Below are positions 7,378-15,013 of a stretch of DNA of 29,957 nt, piece after piece (position 1 is the first letter of the stretch; each line of letters starts with the position of its first letter). The notes under the pieces are model-generated. The model was not told the origin of the DNA. It did no database searches and saw only the letters and a list, made by a program, of their open reading frames with translations. The stretch is taken from positions 1-29,957 of the forward strand of contig JBKCGB010000204.1 in the NCBI GenBank assembly GCA_046303375.1. The letters are read 5' to 3'. Both the position numbers and the translations under genes were made by a program. The DNA comes from UBA965 sp046303375. GTDB lineage: Bacteria; Chloroflexota; Chloroflexia; Chloroflexales; Roseiflexaceae.

Positions 7378-7406
7378 TTGACAATCACAGTAATTACTGT
7401 TATAAT
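7378..7406 (+). promoter_or_regulatory. Perfect-consensus sigma-70 promoter of the vWA gene
   Basis: TTGACA (7378-7383), a 17-base spacer and TATAAT (7401-7406) match the housekeeping consensus exactly. The expected start point is near 7413, giving an 80-base leader before the ATG at 7495. Confidence 0.85.
7387..7400 (+). promoter_or_regulatory. Operator-like palindrome in the vWA promoter spacer
   Basis: ACAGTAATTACTGT is a perfect 14-bp palindrome that fills the promoter spacer up to the -10 element. A repressor bound here would block RNA polymerase. The half-site ACAGTAA recurs at 7250-7256 nearer the divergent gene. Confidence 0.6.
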
Positions 7407-7494
7407 TACGTTCATGTGTTATTTATCAAATTCATTTGATAGCACTGACCAAGTAAGACCGTTAAAAATTCTGTTCAGAAGAAGGAGTAAAATC

Positions 7495-8868
7495 ATGTCC
7501 AACGTACTTGTAGATCTCAACCGGAGCATTATTCCCCCACGCCATACGCATGCCCAGCACAGCAACGACGTGATTATGCGCGTGCAGATCACTGCACCAG
7601 AGAATAGCCAGCAACTCCAGCCACGCTTGCCACTCAACATTGGCTTGGTCATTGACCGCAGTGGCTCAATGGCAGGCAAAAAGCTCAGTGATGCAGTCGA
7701 CGCATGTCGGCGCATCGTGCAACGCCTCAATGAAATTGATTACTGCAGTATTGTCACCTTTGATGATTCAACCTCAACCATCGCCGATGCACAACGCGTG
7801 ACTGCGGCGCGCCGTGTCTTGATGCTCCATGGGCTCGATGCTGTGCGCTCCGGGGGCAGCACTAATCTATCCGCGGGTTGGCAGAGTGCAGCCACACATT
7901 TGCTTGCCCAACACACACAACACCCGAGCATAATCAGCCACATCATGCTGCTCACTGATGGATTGGCGAATGCTGGCATCACTGACATCGAAAGCCTCGA
8001 AACCATGGCTCGTGATTACCACAATCGTGGCATCAGCGTCAGCACGTATGGGCTGGGGCAAGGGTATGCAGAGCGTGAATTACGGCGCATCGCAGAGGCT
8101 GGACTTGGTACACATCAGTTTATTGAGCACTCCGCAGACATTGAGCGCTATTTCAGCAACGAACTTAGCGAACTGTTCACGGTGACCTATCGTGATGTCA
8201 GCCTACGCATCACCATCCCCAACGGGTTTAGTGCCGAAGTGATTGGCCAGTTGCCACACAAGCAGGAAGAGGGCGCCGTTGTCGTAGCAATTGGGAGCAT
8301 GATCGCACGCGAGCAACGCGCCATCTATGTGCGTCTCACCCCACTCCACATTGCAGAGTCGAGCCAAATCACACTTACTGCCACCTTGAGCGGAATCATC
8401 AACGACGACACCTCCGCCCAGGCTACCAGTAGTGCACAGTTGCAAGTGGCAACACCCGAGTTGGCCGCACAGGCTCCCATCAATGGCGAAATCGAGTACG
8501 AAGCGGTGCTCGTTGATATCGCCTATGTGCGGAGTGAAGCACAGCGGCTGAACCGTGAACGCAACTACGCCGAAGCACAAGCCTACGTGTTGCGTATGCA
8601 AGCCCGAAGTGATATCTTTGCTCGCTACCCAATCTACACCGAACTCGCCGCCGAAATGCACAATCGCATTGATGATTGGCGGGCCAAGCGGAGCGAATCG
8701 TTGAATTCCATGAGCAGGCGTTCGTCCATCAAAGATTTATACTACCTCCGCGAGCAACTCGCCGAGCTCTTGCGCCGTGGTATTGATGGCACTGAGGTAA
8801 CCATGCTCCGTGAAAACATTGCAATGCTCGAGCGCAAGTTCAACCGATACAACGACGATCAACAATAA
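7495..8868 (+). CDS. vWA (MIDAS) domain protein
   Basis: A 457-residue protein with a von Willebrand factor A domain at about residues 47-220. The metal-ion-dependent adhesion site is intact: DRSGS (Asp54, Ser56, Ser58), Thr123 in SGGSTNLS and Asp155 in LLTDG. Beyond it comes a beta-rich region (about 225-330) resembling the accessory domain of bacterial vWA/TerF-unrelated, inter-alpha-trypsin-inhibitor-like proteins. The C-terminal 100 residues are charged and helical. No signal peptide or transmembrane segment is seen, so it is probably cytoplasmic. Start 7495 is set by GAAGGAG at 7481-7487; upstream in-frame ATGs lie within the promoter. Its role is unknown; intracellular vWA proteins usually scaffold complexes through Mg2+-dependent binding. 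Confidence 0.92.
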   Translation: MSNVLVDLNRSIIPPRHTHAQHSNDVIMRVQITAPENSQQLQPRLPLNIGLVIDRSGSMAGKKLSDAVDACRRIVQRLNEIDYCSIVTFDDSTSTIADAQRVTAARRVLMLHGLDAVRSGGSTNLSAGWQSAATHLLAQHTQHPSIISHIMLLTDGLANAGITDIESLETMARDYHNRGISVSTYGLGQGYAERELRRIAEAGLGTHQFIEHSADIERYFSNELSELFTVTYRDVSLRITIPNGFSAEVIGQLPHKQEEGAVVVAIGSMIAREQRAIYVRLTPLHIAESSQITLTATLSGIINDDTSAQATSSAQLQVATPELAAQAPINGEIEYEAVLVDIAYVRSEAQRLNRERNYAEAQAYVLRMQARSDIFARYPIYTELAAEMHNRIDDWRAKRSESLNSMSRRSSIKDLYYLREQLAELLRRGIDGTEVTMLRENIAMLERKFNRYNDDQQ

Positions 8869-8875
8869 ACACAAA

Positions 8876-8904
8876 GGGAGGGCGGCGTTGTGCGCCGCCC
8901 TCCC
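8876..8904. terminator. Bidirectional terminator between vWA and ROK genes
   Basis: A perfect 12-bp GC-rich stem (8876-8887 with 8893-8904) has a TTGTG loop. It lies between convergent genes and has no T-run on either strand. Confidence 0.75.
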
Positions 8905-8919
8905 TGATAGTACAATCAC

Positions 8920-9831
8920 CTACATGCACAAGGCAGCTCCACCCATAATGCCCACCGCATCACCGAGTGCAGCCGGTTTGAGTACCACTTGTTTGGAAAG
9001 CGCGCGATGCGCCATAATCGTGCGCAACGGCGCAAAAAGTTGCTCACCGGCACCGGTGAGTCCACCACCAACGACAATGATACCCGGGTTGAGTAGATTG
9101 CTCGCCGACGATATCCCTACCCCAAGCCATGCCACCGCAGTATCCCACAACTGCTGTGCCACCACATCACCATGAGCCGCCGCCATGGCCACATCACGCG
9201 CCGTAATCGTAGCTGGATCGCGGTCACGAAGCGACGGTGGGATGTTGGCACGTGCATCACGGGCAATTGACAGGCCTGACGACAATGACTCGAGACAGCC
9301 GTTACCGCCACATGCACAAGCTGGACCATCGGGCTTGAGAATCATGTGCCCGACTTCGCCAGCCCAAGCGTGCTCACCACGATGGAGCTGGCCATTGATG
9401 ATAACCCCACCACCAATCCCCGTACTCACCGTCAGGTAGAGCATATGCGTGCATCCCTGGCCGGCACCAAAACGATATTCAGCGAGACCTGCGGCATCCG
9501 CATCATTGGCGATGACACACGGCACACCGAAGTGCGCTTCACAGCGTGCTGCCAACGCAAATCCCTCCCAACCGGGGATGTGCATCGACAGCCGCACGGT
9601 ACGGCCGTCAGCCTCTACGGGACCACCAAACGAGACACCAACCGCAGTGATGGGCTGCGCAATGTGAGCCCGCAATCCATCGGCCAGTGCCAACATCGCC
9701 GCAAAGCCATGCGTGGCACCACCGGCAGGGGTCGCACTGCGCCCCGACACGATGACCTGGCCGGTGCTGGTATCAACGATGCCAGCGGCGAGTTTGGTGC
9801 CACCAAAGTCGAGACCGAGTACGTAACTCAT
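8920..9831 (-). CDS. ROK-family sugar kinase
   Basis: A 303-residue ROK kinase. It has the N-terminal phosphate-1 loop DFGGTK (residues 8-13), the catalytic-Asp motif NDADAAGLAE (Asp110) and the ROK zinc site: His162 in GEVGHM with Cys172, Cys174 and Cys179 in CACGGNGC. ROK kinases phosphorylate glucose, N-acetylglucosamine, N-acetylmannosamine or similar sugars with ATP; the substrate here is not set by the sequence. The start at 9831 gives a 4-base ATGA overlap with the SIS-domain gene, so the two are translationally coupled; a longer frame upstream lies in that gene. The context suggests action on a product of the SIS isomerase. Confidence 0.92.
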   Translation of the reverse strand: MSYVLGLDFGGTKLAAGIVDTSTGQVIVSGRSATPAGGATHGFAAMLALADGLRAHIAQPITAVGVSFGGPVEADGRTVRLSMHIPGWEGFALAARCEAHFGVPCVIANDADAAGLAEYRFGAGQGCTHMLYLTVSTGIGGGVIINGQLHRGEHAWAGEVGHMILKPDGPACACGGNGCLESLSSGLSIARDARANIPPSLRDRDPATITARDVAMAAAHGDVVAQQLWDTAVAWLGVGISSASNLLNPGIIVVGGGLTGAGEQLFAPLRTIMAHRALSKQVVLKPAALGDAVGIMGGAALCM

Positions 9832-10385
9832 GATGCACGGATCCGATGGGCGATGTTGACAGCCAATGCGTGACACAATGCAATGTGCACGTCTTCGACT
9901 TCTGGCATAAACGAGCTCTGCGCCACAAACGGCACATCAGCTAGTGCTGCCAGCTTGCCACCACCAAATCCACTCATGCCGATGACTTGCCCACCGTTGG
10001 CCTGTACCCATTCGCTGACACGCAATACATTGGGTGAGTTGCCACTCCCCGAAATAGCAACGAGTGTATCACCGGGGCGATATACCATGGGAATCTGCTC
10101 GACAAAGATGCGCTCATAGGCCGTATCATTGCCCCACGCAGTGACGAGTGGCATGTTATCGGTGAGTGCGACCGCACGGAAACGGCGCTTACCGTCGACT
10201 ACTGTCCACTTCCCCAGATCACACACAAAGTGCGATGCGGTAGCCGCAGAGCCGCCGTTGCCACAGACGATGACACTCCCATCACGTTGATAGGTCTGAA
10301 AGAGCACATCGAGAATACGCTCGCTCAGTGCGATATCGACAGTTGTCAACAGGCGCGCCAAACTCGTAAAGTAATCTTGCATCAT
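9828..10385 (-). CDS. SIS-domain isomerase, GmhA-like
   Basis: A 185-residue single SIS-domain protein of the phosphoheptose isomerase (GmhA) type. CGNGGSAATASHFVCDL (residues about 38-54) and SGSGNSPNVL mark the sugar-phosphate loops; length and motifs fit sedoheptulose-7-phosphate isomerase, the first step towards ADP- or GDP-heptose. The start at 10385 follows AGGAGA; a second ATG lies one codon later. No HldE- or HddA-type heptose kinase is adjacent: the neighbour is a ROK kinase instead, so either the heptose pathway is split across the genome or this pair handles another phosphosugar. It is in a minus-strand unit with GT2, aminotransferase and SDR genes. Confidence 0.87.
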   Translation of the reverse strand: MMQDYFTSLARLLTTVDIALSERILDVLFQTYQRDGSVIVCGNGGSAATASHFVCDLGKWTVVDGKRRFRAVALTDNMPLVTAWGNDTAYERIFVEQIPMVYRPGDTLVAISGSGNSPNVLRVSEWVQANGGQVIGMSGFGGGKLAALADVPFVAQSSFMPEVEDVHIALCHALAVNIAHRIRAS

Positions 10386-10403
10386 TGCAGGTATCTCCTG
10401 TAT

Positions 10404-11087
10404 TTAGGCAAAAAAGCGATATTTAAACAACGCCCAAATCGCCCAAAACCCTTGCGAGGGCTTCATTTTTTTGCCTTCCTCGTAGGTGCGCCCCATATAA
10501 CTGACCGGCACTTCAAAGATGCGGTGTTTGCGCAACAGGATTTTGGCAGTGATTTCAGGCTCGATACGGAAATCGTTGCTCTCCAGTGGGATATTTTTGA
10601 TGATATCAGCACGAAACGCTTTGTAGCATGTTTCCATGTCTGAAATCCAGCAATTAAACAGAAAATTAGTCAAAAAGGTAAGAAACTTGTTGCCGAGCGC
10701 ATTCCAAAAATACATCCCCGTATGCCGCCCCATAAAGCGCGAGCCAAAGACAACCCCCACCCGCCCATCAAAAATGGGGGTTACTACTTCGTGGTAGTCA
10801 TTGGGGTCGTACTCGAGGTCAGCATCCTGGATGATAATAACATCCCCTTGGGCTGCAGCGATGCCGGTGCGTACTGCTGCACCTTTGCCACGATTAACCT
10901 CATGGCGAATAACGCGCAAATCGGGATGTTGCTGTTGCTCGTTGTGCAAGACGTCAGGAGTCGCGTCGCGCGAGCAGTCGTCGACGACGATGATTTCCTT
11001 GTCAATCGGCACGGCACGCACCTTGGCAAGAATGGCTGACAGACTCTCGGCCTCGTTGTAACACGGCATGATGACAGACAAACGCAT
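10404..11087 (-). CDS. Family 2 glycosyltransferase, dolichol-phosphate-mannose-synthase-like
   Basis: A 227-residue GT-A fold glycosyltransferase. The N-terminus MRLSVIMPCYNEAESL, the EIIVVDDCSRDAT strand and the QDADLEYDP metal-binding DxD region are characteristic of GT2 and specifically of polyprenyl-phosphate sugar transferases. There is no C-terminal membrane anchor, as in the soluble short class. It probably loads a nucleotide sugar onto undecaprenyl phosphate at the inner membrane face. The start at 11087 has GAGG five bases upstream; the frame could extend upstream into the aminotransferase gene, but that part is shadow. It lies 11 bases after the aminotransferase and 18 before the SIS gene. 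Confidence 0.9.
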   Translation of the reverse strand: MRLSVIMPCYNEAESLSAILAKVRAVPIDKEIIVVDDCSRDATPDVLHNEQQQHPDLRVIRHEVNRGKGAAVRTGIAAAQGDVIIIQDADLEYDPNDYHEVVTPIFDGRVGVVFGSRFMGRHTGMYFWNALGNKFLTFLTNFLFNCWISDMETCYKAFRADIIKNIPLESNDFRIEPEITAKILLRKHRIFEVPVSYMGRTYEEGKKMKPSQGFWAIWALFKYRFFA

Positions 11088-11098
11088 GCAAACCTCGT

Positions 11099-12262
11099 CT
11101 ACGTAATACGCTGAACAAACTGCTCGATTCGCTCGAGTGCCGTTTCGATGTGGTTCATGGAAGCGGCATAGCATAGCCGCGCATAGCCAGCACCACTTGG
11201 ACCAAAGACATCCCCGGGAATGATGGCCACATGGGCTTCTTGTAAGAGACGCTCACAAAACTCGCTACTACTCAAGCCAAGATGACCCACCTGTGGAAAC
11301 ACATAGAACGCCCCTTTGGGTTCATGTGTGGGTAACCCGATGCGGCGTAACCCTGCGACGAGTACCTGCCGCCGTTTGTCGTATTCATGCACCATGGTCT
11401 GCACATCAGCTTCACCGTGGCGCAATGCAGCTAATCCCGCATATTGGGCAGCGGTAGGCGCCGACATGATACCGTACTGGTGGACTTTGCGTACCGCACC
11501 ACAGATATCTGCGGGAGCTGCTAGCCAACCCAGACGCCAGCCGGTCATGGCATACGCCTTGGAAAAACCACCCATGAGCACGGTGATATCGCGTGCGCCA
11601 CGGGCACTCACTGCACTTACGTGGGGCATGCCATATACCAGTCGATCGTAGATTTCGTCAGAAAGTAACACCAACTCATGCTGTTGGGCAATATCGACAA
11701 TAGCCTGCATGGCAGTCACATCAATCACTGCACCAGTCGGGTTATTGGGGTAGCCGATGAGAATGGCTTTGGTACGAGGGGTAATTGCGGCTGCGATAGC
11801 CGCAGGATCGACGGCAAAGTCGTTGGCTGCATATGTGGGGACCATCACTGGTGTGCCACCCGCAAAAACCACACATGCCGGATACGCCACAAAACAGGGC
11901 TCTGGGATAATGACTTCGTCGCCCGGATTGATGAGCGCCAGCATCGCTTGCTGGAGCGCTTCACTAACGCCTACCGTGACGAGGATTTCTTCTTCGGGAT
12001 CATATTGCACCCCAGTGTGCGCCATAATATGGGTGGCAATCGCCTGGCGTAACTCGAGCAGCCCAGAATTCGAGGTATAGGCGGTTTTACCCGCCCGAAT
12101 CGAATCAATGGCCGCATCACGAATATGCGCCGGCGTCACAAAGTCAGGCTCACCAATCCCGAGGGAGACTACATCTTGCATTTGTGCTGCAATATCAAAA
12201 AAACGCCGTATTCCCGACGGCGGTACATCGTGTATTCGTTGTGCGAGACGATTCCTTGGCAT
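11099..12262 (-). CDS. PLP-dependent aminotransferase, class I fold type I
   Basis: A 387-residue aspartate-aminotransferase-like enzyme of subclass I-gamma. Visible residues are YPNNPTG (Asn174), Asp202 and Tyr205 in SDEIYD, the Schiff-base Lys235 in GGFSKAYAMTGWR, Arg243 and the substrate-carboxylate Arg362 in GYARLCYA. It would transfer an amino group between an amino acid and a 2-oxoacid in the cytoplasm; aspartate/prephenate or alanine-type specificity cannot be separated from sequence alone. Start 12262 is the family start (MPRNRLAQRI then VPPSGIRRFFD); the ribosome site is weak. It may have its own promoter in the 77-base gap after the SDR gene. Confidence 0.9.
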   Translation of the reverse strand: MPRNRLAQRIHDVPPSGIRRFFDIAAQMQDVVSLGIGEPDFVTPAHIRDAAIDSIRAGKTAYTSNSGLLELRQAIATHIMAHTGVQYDPEEEILVTVGVSEALQQAMLALINPGDEVIIPEPCFVAYPACVVFAGGTPVMVPTYAANDFAVDPAAIAAAITPRTKAILIGYPNNPTGAVIDVTAMQAIVDIAQQHELVLLSDEIYDRLVYGMPHVSAVSARGARDITVLMGGFSKAYAMTGWRLGWLAAPADICGAVRKVHQYGIMSAPTAAQYAGLAALRHGEADVQTMVHEYDKRRQVLVAGLRRIGLPTHEPKGAFYVFPQVGHLGLSSSEFCERLLQEAHVAIIPGDVFGPSGAGYARLCYAASMNHIETALERIEQFVQRIT

Positions 12263-12319
12263 ACCTATTCACCATATCTGTCACTACTACATGGTCTGCG
12301 TGCGTATTTACGACACTTC

Positions 12320-12347
12320 ATCGTACCATATTCCACACCCTAGCCAA
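12320..12347 (-). promoter_or_regulatory. Possible promoter of the aminotransferase-GT2-SIS-ROK unit
   Basis: On the minus strand, TTGGCT (12347 to 12342) and an extended -10 TGG-TACGAT (12325 to 12320 for the hexamer) are 16 bases apart, leaving a leader of about 50 bases before the aminotransferase ATG. Confidence 0.35.
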
Positions 12348-13110
12348 TCAAGTTCATGATGGCACGTGCCACACCCGGAAAGGCCGCACCAAACCGCATC
12401 AACAACGTACTATGCCATGGAATGATTATTTCACCCATACGACGCTGATACATACTTGCGACTACTGCATCTGCAACTTGCGCACTCGTACAGGTACTCA
12501 GCGCAGCTGCGCGAGGGTATTTTTCGTTGGGCGCATTCTGTTGGAAGCCAGTTTGTGCCACGCCTGGACAAATGACACTGCAATAGACGCCGGTGCCTGT
12601 CAATTCTTGTTGGAGTGTACGACTAATCGCTACCAAGGCAAATTTGCTTGCACAGTAGAACGCCATATTGCGGGCTGCAGCTAACCCTGCAATAGAAGCC
12701 ATCATGATAATCTGCCCCTGTTTGCGTGCCATCATCACAGGCAAAAAGGCTTTGGTACAGCGCACCGCACCATAGACGTTTACATCCATCATGCGTTGCA
12801 AATCAGTGAGTGGTGCATCCACAAAGGCATCAATGAAGCCGAACCCCGCATTGTTGATGAGGATGTCAACCGGACCGAAGGCTTCTGCTTCGCTGACCAG
12901 CCGAGCCACATCCGCATCGCTGGTCACATCCGCTGTCACTGCCAGCGCCTTGCTACTGCCACCAAGCTCAGCAACCAACGCCTGCAACTTGTCAGTTGAG
13001 CGGGCTGCCAATACGACACGAGCACCGGCGGCAACAGCCCGTCGGGCAATATCTGCCCCGAATCCACTTGAGGCGCCGGTAATTACTACGACACGATTAT
13101 TCAACGTCAT
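12340..13110 (-). CDS. Short-chain dehydrogenase/reductase
   Basis: A 256-residue classical SDR. It has the cofactor loop TGASSGFG (11-18), NNAG (86-89), and catalytic Ser139, Tyr152 and Lys156 (YCASK). AARS after the second beta-strand is compatible with NADP(H) preference. The C-terminus is basic and hydrophobic (TLLMRFGAAFPGVARAI), resembling the SDRs of the DltE/YqjQ kind that act on lipids or short alcohols; the substrate is unknown. Start 13110 is supported by AGAAGAGGTG upstream on the minus strand, whereas the longer frame would run through the divergent promoter region. It is the first gene of the minus-strand block. Confidence 0.92.
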   Translation of the reverse strand: MTLNNRVVVITGASSGFGADIARRAVAAGARVVLAARSTDKLQALVAELGGSSKALAVTADVTSDADVARLVSEAEAFGPVDILINNAGFGFIDAFVDAPLTDLQRMMDVNVYGAVRCTKAFLPVMMARKQGQIIMMASIAGLAAARNMAFYCASKFALVAISRTLQQELTGTGVYCSVICPGVAQTGFQQNAPNEKYPRAAALSTCTSAQVADAVVASMYQRRMGEIIIPWHSTLLMRFGAAFPGVARAIMNLIG

Positions 13111-13161
13111 ACCACACCTCTTCTCAGACACACGCATGATTACACTACATCGTATACTCCG

Positions 13162-13188
13162 ATTATACCGTATCTGCTTTGGTATAAT
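13162..13188. promoter_or_regulatory. Divergent mirror-image -10 elements (SDR / P-loop kinase)
   Basis: ATTATACC (13162-13169) and GGTATAAT (13181-13188) form an 8-bp inverted repeat 11 bases apart. The plus-strand copy is an extended -10, TGG-TATAAT (13180-13188), placed 32 bases before the kinase start. The minus-strand TATAAT points to the SDR gene 52 bases away. Neither has a good -35. Confidence 0.55.
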
Positions 13189-13219
13189 ACATATCTGCGT
13201 TTGGAGAAAGACTTGCCCC

Positions 13220-13744
13220 ATGCAACGGATCATGATTCTAGGTTCAGGTGGTGCTGGCAAATCGACCTTGGCACGTCAGCTTGGCGATGTCCTCTCGCTC
13301 CCAGTTACCCACATCGACCAGCTTTTTTGGCAACCGCACTGGCACGCTGTTGAGCGCGACACGTTGATTGCACGCCAGCATGCGGTTGTCACACAGCCAC
13401 AGTGGATCATGGATGGCAACTATACCAGCACACTCGACATTCGTCTCGCACATGCTGATACCGTTATCGTACTCAACATGCCACGCTGGCTTTGCTTGTA
13501 TCGCGTGATTGTACGACGCATCGTGTACCACAATCGCACCCGACCCGATATGGGTGCCGATTGCCCAGAGCATCTGACATGGGAGTTTTTACAGTTTATA
13601 TGGAACTATCCCAAGCGCATCCCTGCACTCAAATCACGCTTGGCCACACTGCCTGACACACAGGTCATCTACTTGAACTCCCCTGCCGAGGTTTCGGCGT
13701 TTCTGACCACGCTATCCACAACCAAACAGAGTGGAGTACAATAA
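13220..13744 (+). CDS. P-loop NTPase, FlaR/adenylate-kinase-like
   Basis: A 174-residue P-loop protein starting MQRIMILGSGGAGKS (Walker A, residues 8-15), followed by the family-typical LPVTHIDQLFW and WIMDGNY segments. It matches the adenylate-kinase-like group named DNA topology modulation protein FlaR in databases; members are small nucleotide kinases or phosphotransferases of unproven substrate. An Arg-rich segment (RVIVRRIVYHNRTRPDMG) corresponds to the lid. Start 13220 follows GGAGAAAG at 13203-13210. Its promoter is the extended -10 described upstream. RidA follows 39 bases later with its own ribosome site. Confidence 0.88.
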   Translation: MQRIMILGSGGAGKSTLARQLGDVLSLPVTHIDQLFWQPHWHAVERDTLIARQHAVVTQPQWIMDGNYTSTLDIRLAHADTVIVLNMPRWLCLYRVIVRRIVYHNRTRPDMGADCPEHLTWEFLQFIWNYPKRIPALKSRLATLPDTQVIYLNSPAEVSAFLTTLSTTKQSGVQ

Positions 13745-13783
13745 AGACGGTTTCGTACATCACATGCACAAGGGGAAATCATC

Positions 13784-14161
13784 ATGTCACGCACGATTGT
13801 GTCAACCGACCAGGCAGCACCAGCCATTGGGCCATACTCACAGGCCGTCATGACCGATACCATGGTCTACTGCTCAGGCCAGATTCCACTGACACCTGCT
13901 GGGGTGATGGTCGATGGCGATGTCACCGCACAGACCACCCAAGTCCTCAACAACATCAAAGCGGTGTTGGCAGCCGCTGGCAGCTCACTGGAAAAAGTCG
14001 TCAAAGTCACCGTCTTTTTACAGGACATGGGTGATTTTGCGACCATGAATGCCGTGTATGCGCAATACTTCACCAGCAACCCACCTGCCCGCTCAACCGT
14101 GCAGGTTGCCCGCCTCCCACGTGACGCCAAAGTCGAAATCGAAGTGACCGCACTGCGCTAA
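13784..14161 (+). CDS. ridA: RidA-family enamine/imine deaminase
   Basis: A 125-residue RidA protein, full family length. Arg103 in NPPARSTVQVARLP and Glu120 near the end match the catalytic Arg and conserved Glu of RidA, and AIGPYSQA and CSGQIPL are also typical. RidA hydrolyses reactive 2-aminoacrylate and related enamines made by PLP enzymes, protecting those enzymes in the cytoplasm; a PLP aminotransferase lies nearby on the other strand, though transcribed separately. The residue two after the Arg is Thr rather than the Cys of E. coli RidA. The start is preceded by AAGGGGAAA. Confidence 0.95.
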   Translation: MSRTIVSTDQAAPAIGPYSQAVMTDTMVYCSGQIPLTPAGVMVDGDVTAQTTQVLNNIKAVLAAAGSSLEKVVKVTVFLQDMGDFATMNAVYAQYFTSNPPARSTVQVARLPRDAKVEIEVTALR

Positions 14162-14186
14162 ACACACGTAATGCCTGCGTAATGAC

Positions 14187-14240
14187 TGCCTGCCATACTC
14201 ACGTTCGTGTATGTTACATGGAGGTGTGGTATGGCAGGCA
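14187..14240 (+). promoter_or_regulatory. Inverted repeat enclosing the start codon of the MBL-like gene
   Basis: TGCCTGCCATAC (14187-14198) is perfectly complementary to GTATGGCAGGCA (14229-14240). The right arm contains the ATG (14231-14233), and the 30-base loop contains the ribosome site TGGAGGTG (14218-14226). A smaller competing hairpin around CACG-TT-CGTG lies within the left part. A fold that hides the start codon could lower or gate translation. Confidence 0.5.
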
Positions 14241-15013
14241 AATATCTCCCTGCACTCGTCATGCTTGCGTGCATGGCAGGTACCTTGTGGTGGCGGAGCA
14301 TGATATGGTCAGCTGATGGCACACTCACCGCCCCCGCAATCACCGGTGATGTGCTCGTGATAACCACGACAAGCGGACAACGCATTTTAATTGATACCAG
14401 CAACGATGCGCCCACACTGCTGGAGTTCCTAGGCACGCAGAGCACCCTCTGGCAAACACAGAGTGCCGATGTAGTCATCTTGACGCAGCGCGGTGCGGCA
14501 TGGCAAGGGGCACTCGCATCACTCGTCGACCACGGTCTTCGCACCATCATCGTCTTGCCTGCGGCACGCCTAGGTGCATCCGACGCTTGCCAGGTACCGC
14601 ATGTACAGTGCTACCAACAGGATGTGGGCAGTCAGTGGTACCATGACAATGTGCGTTTCCACGTCGTTGCCGCCAACATGCTGTGGGTCATATGGCCCCA
14701 CGGGAGTCTGTTGGTGGCGCACGGTGCGACCAGCCAACAACTCAACGAAATCGCACCGACGCTGCAATGCCCACAGACACCGTGTTTGCTGAGTTATGCG
14801 TGGCAGATTACTCCGCCATGGCAGGTACACACGGTGGTACACCCAGCGGGCGTACTGTATAGTAGTGGACAGACCCAACAACCCGCAGCACGCTTGAGTA
14901 TGGCACAGCGGCGACCATACCACGAATCAGTGTGGCACGAGCAATTACACGGCACCATCACAGTGACACTACAACATCCCACCCACATACGGGTAAACGA
15001 GGTCTGGCCATGA
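14231..15013 (+). CDS. ComEC-like metallo-beta-lactamase fold protein with lost metal site
   Basis: A 260-residue protein with one N-terminal membrane segment (residues 5-20). The remainder follows the pattern of the C-terminal MBL domain of ComEC/Rec2: GDVLVITTTSGQRILID, then SADVVILTQRGAAWQGALASLVDHGLRTIIV, then WPHGSLLVAHG. At the place of the metal-binding HxHxDH motif it reads LTQRGAAWQGA, so both His pairs and the Asp are missing (residues 84-94). Catalysis by this domain is therefore unlikely. It may be a structural or binding relative of ComEC, or simply a diverged fold; the match is my alignment by eye. It overlaps the flippase gene by ATGA, so the two are probably coupled. Confidence 0.72.
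   Translation: MAGKYLPALVMLACMAGTLWWRSMIWSADGTLTAPAITGDVLVITTTSGQRILIDTSNDAPTLLEFLGTQSTLWQTQSADVVILTQRGAAWQGALASLVDHGLRTIIVLPAARLGASDACQVPHVQCYQQDVGSQWYHDNVRFHVVAANMLWVIWPHGSLLVAHGATSQQLNEIAPTLQCPQTPCLLSYAWQITPPWQVHTVVHPAGVLYSSGQTQQPAARLSMAQRRPYHESVWHEQLHGTITVTLQHPTHIRVNEVWP

Larger units (their letters stand above)
7197..7494. other. AT-rich divergent regulatory region
   Basis: These 298 bases are much richer in A and T than the flanking genes. They hold the vWA promoter and its palindrome, an ACAGTAA half-site at 7250-7256 inside the inverted repeat TTTAC-A-GTAAA (7247-7257), and a TATAAT hexamer on the minus strand (7281 to 7276) that lacks a convincing -35. Confidence 0.55.

Noticed and set aside
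12791..13219. N-terminal extension of the P-loop kinase frame across the SDR gene
   Set aside because: The extension is antisense to the SDR coding region; the P-loop protein starts naturally at 13220 behind a ribosome site and extended -10.
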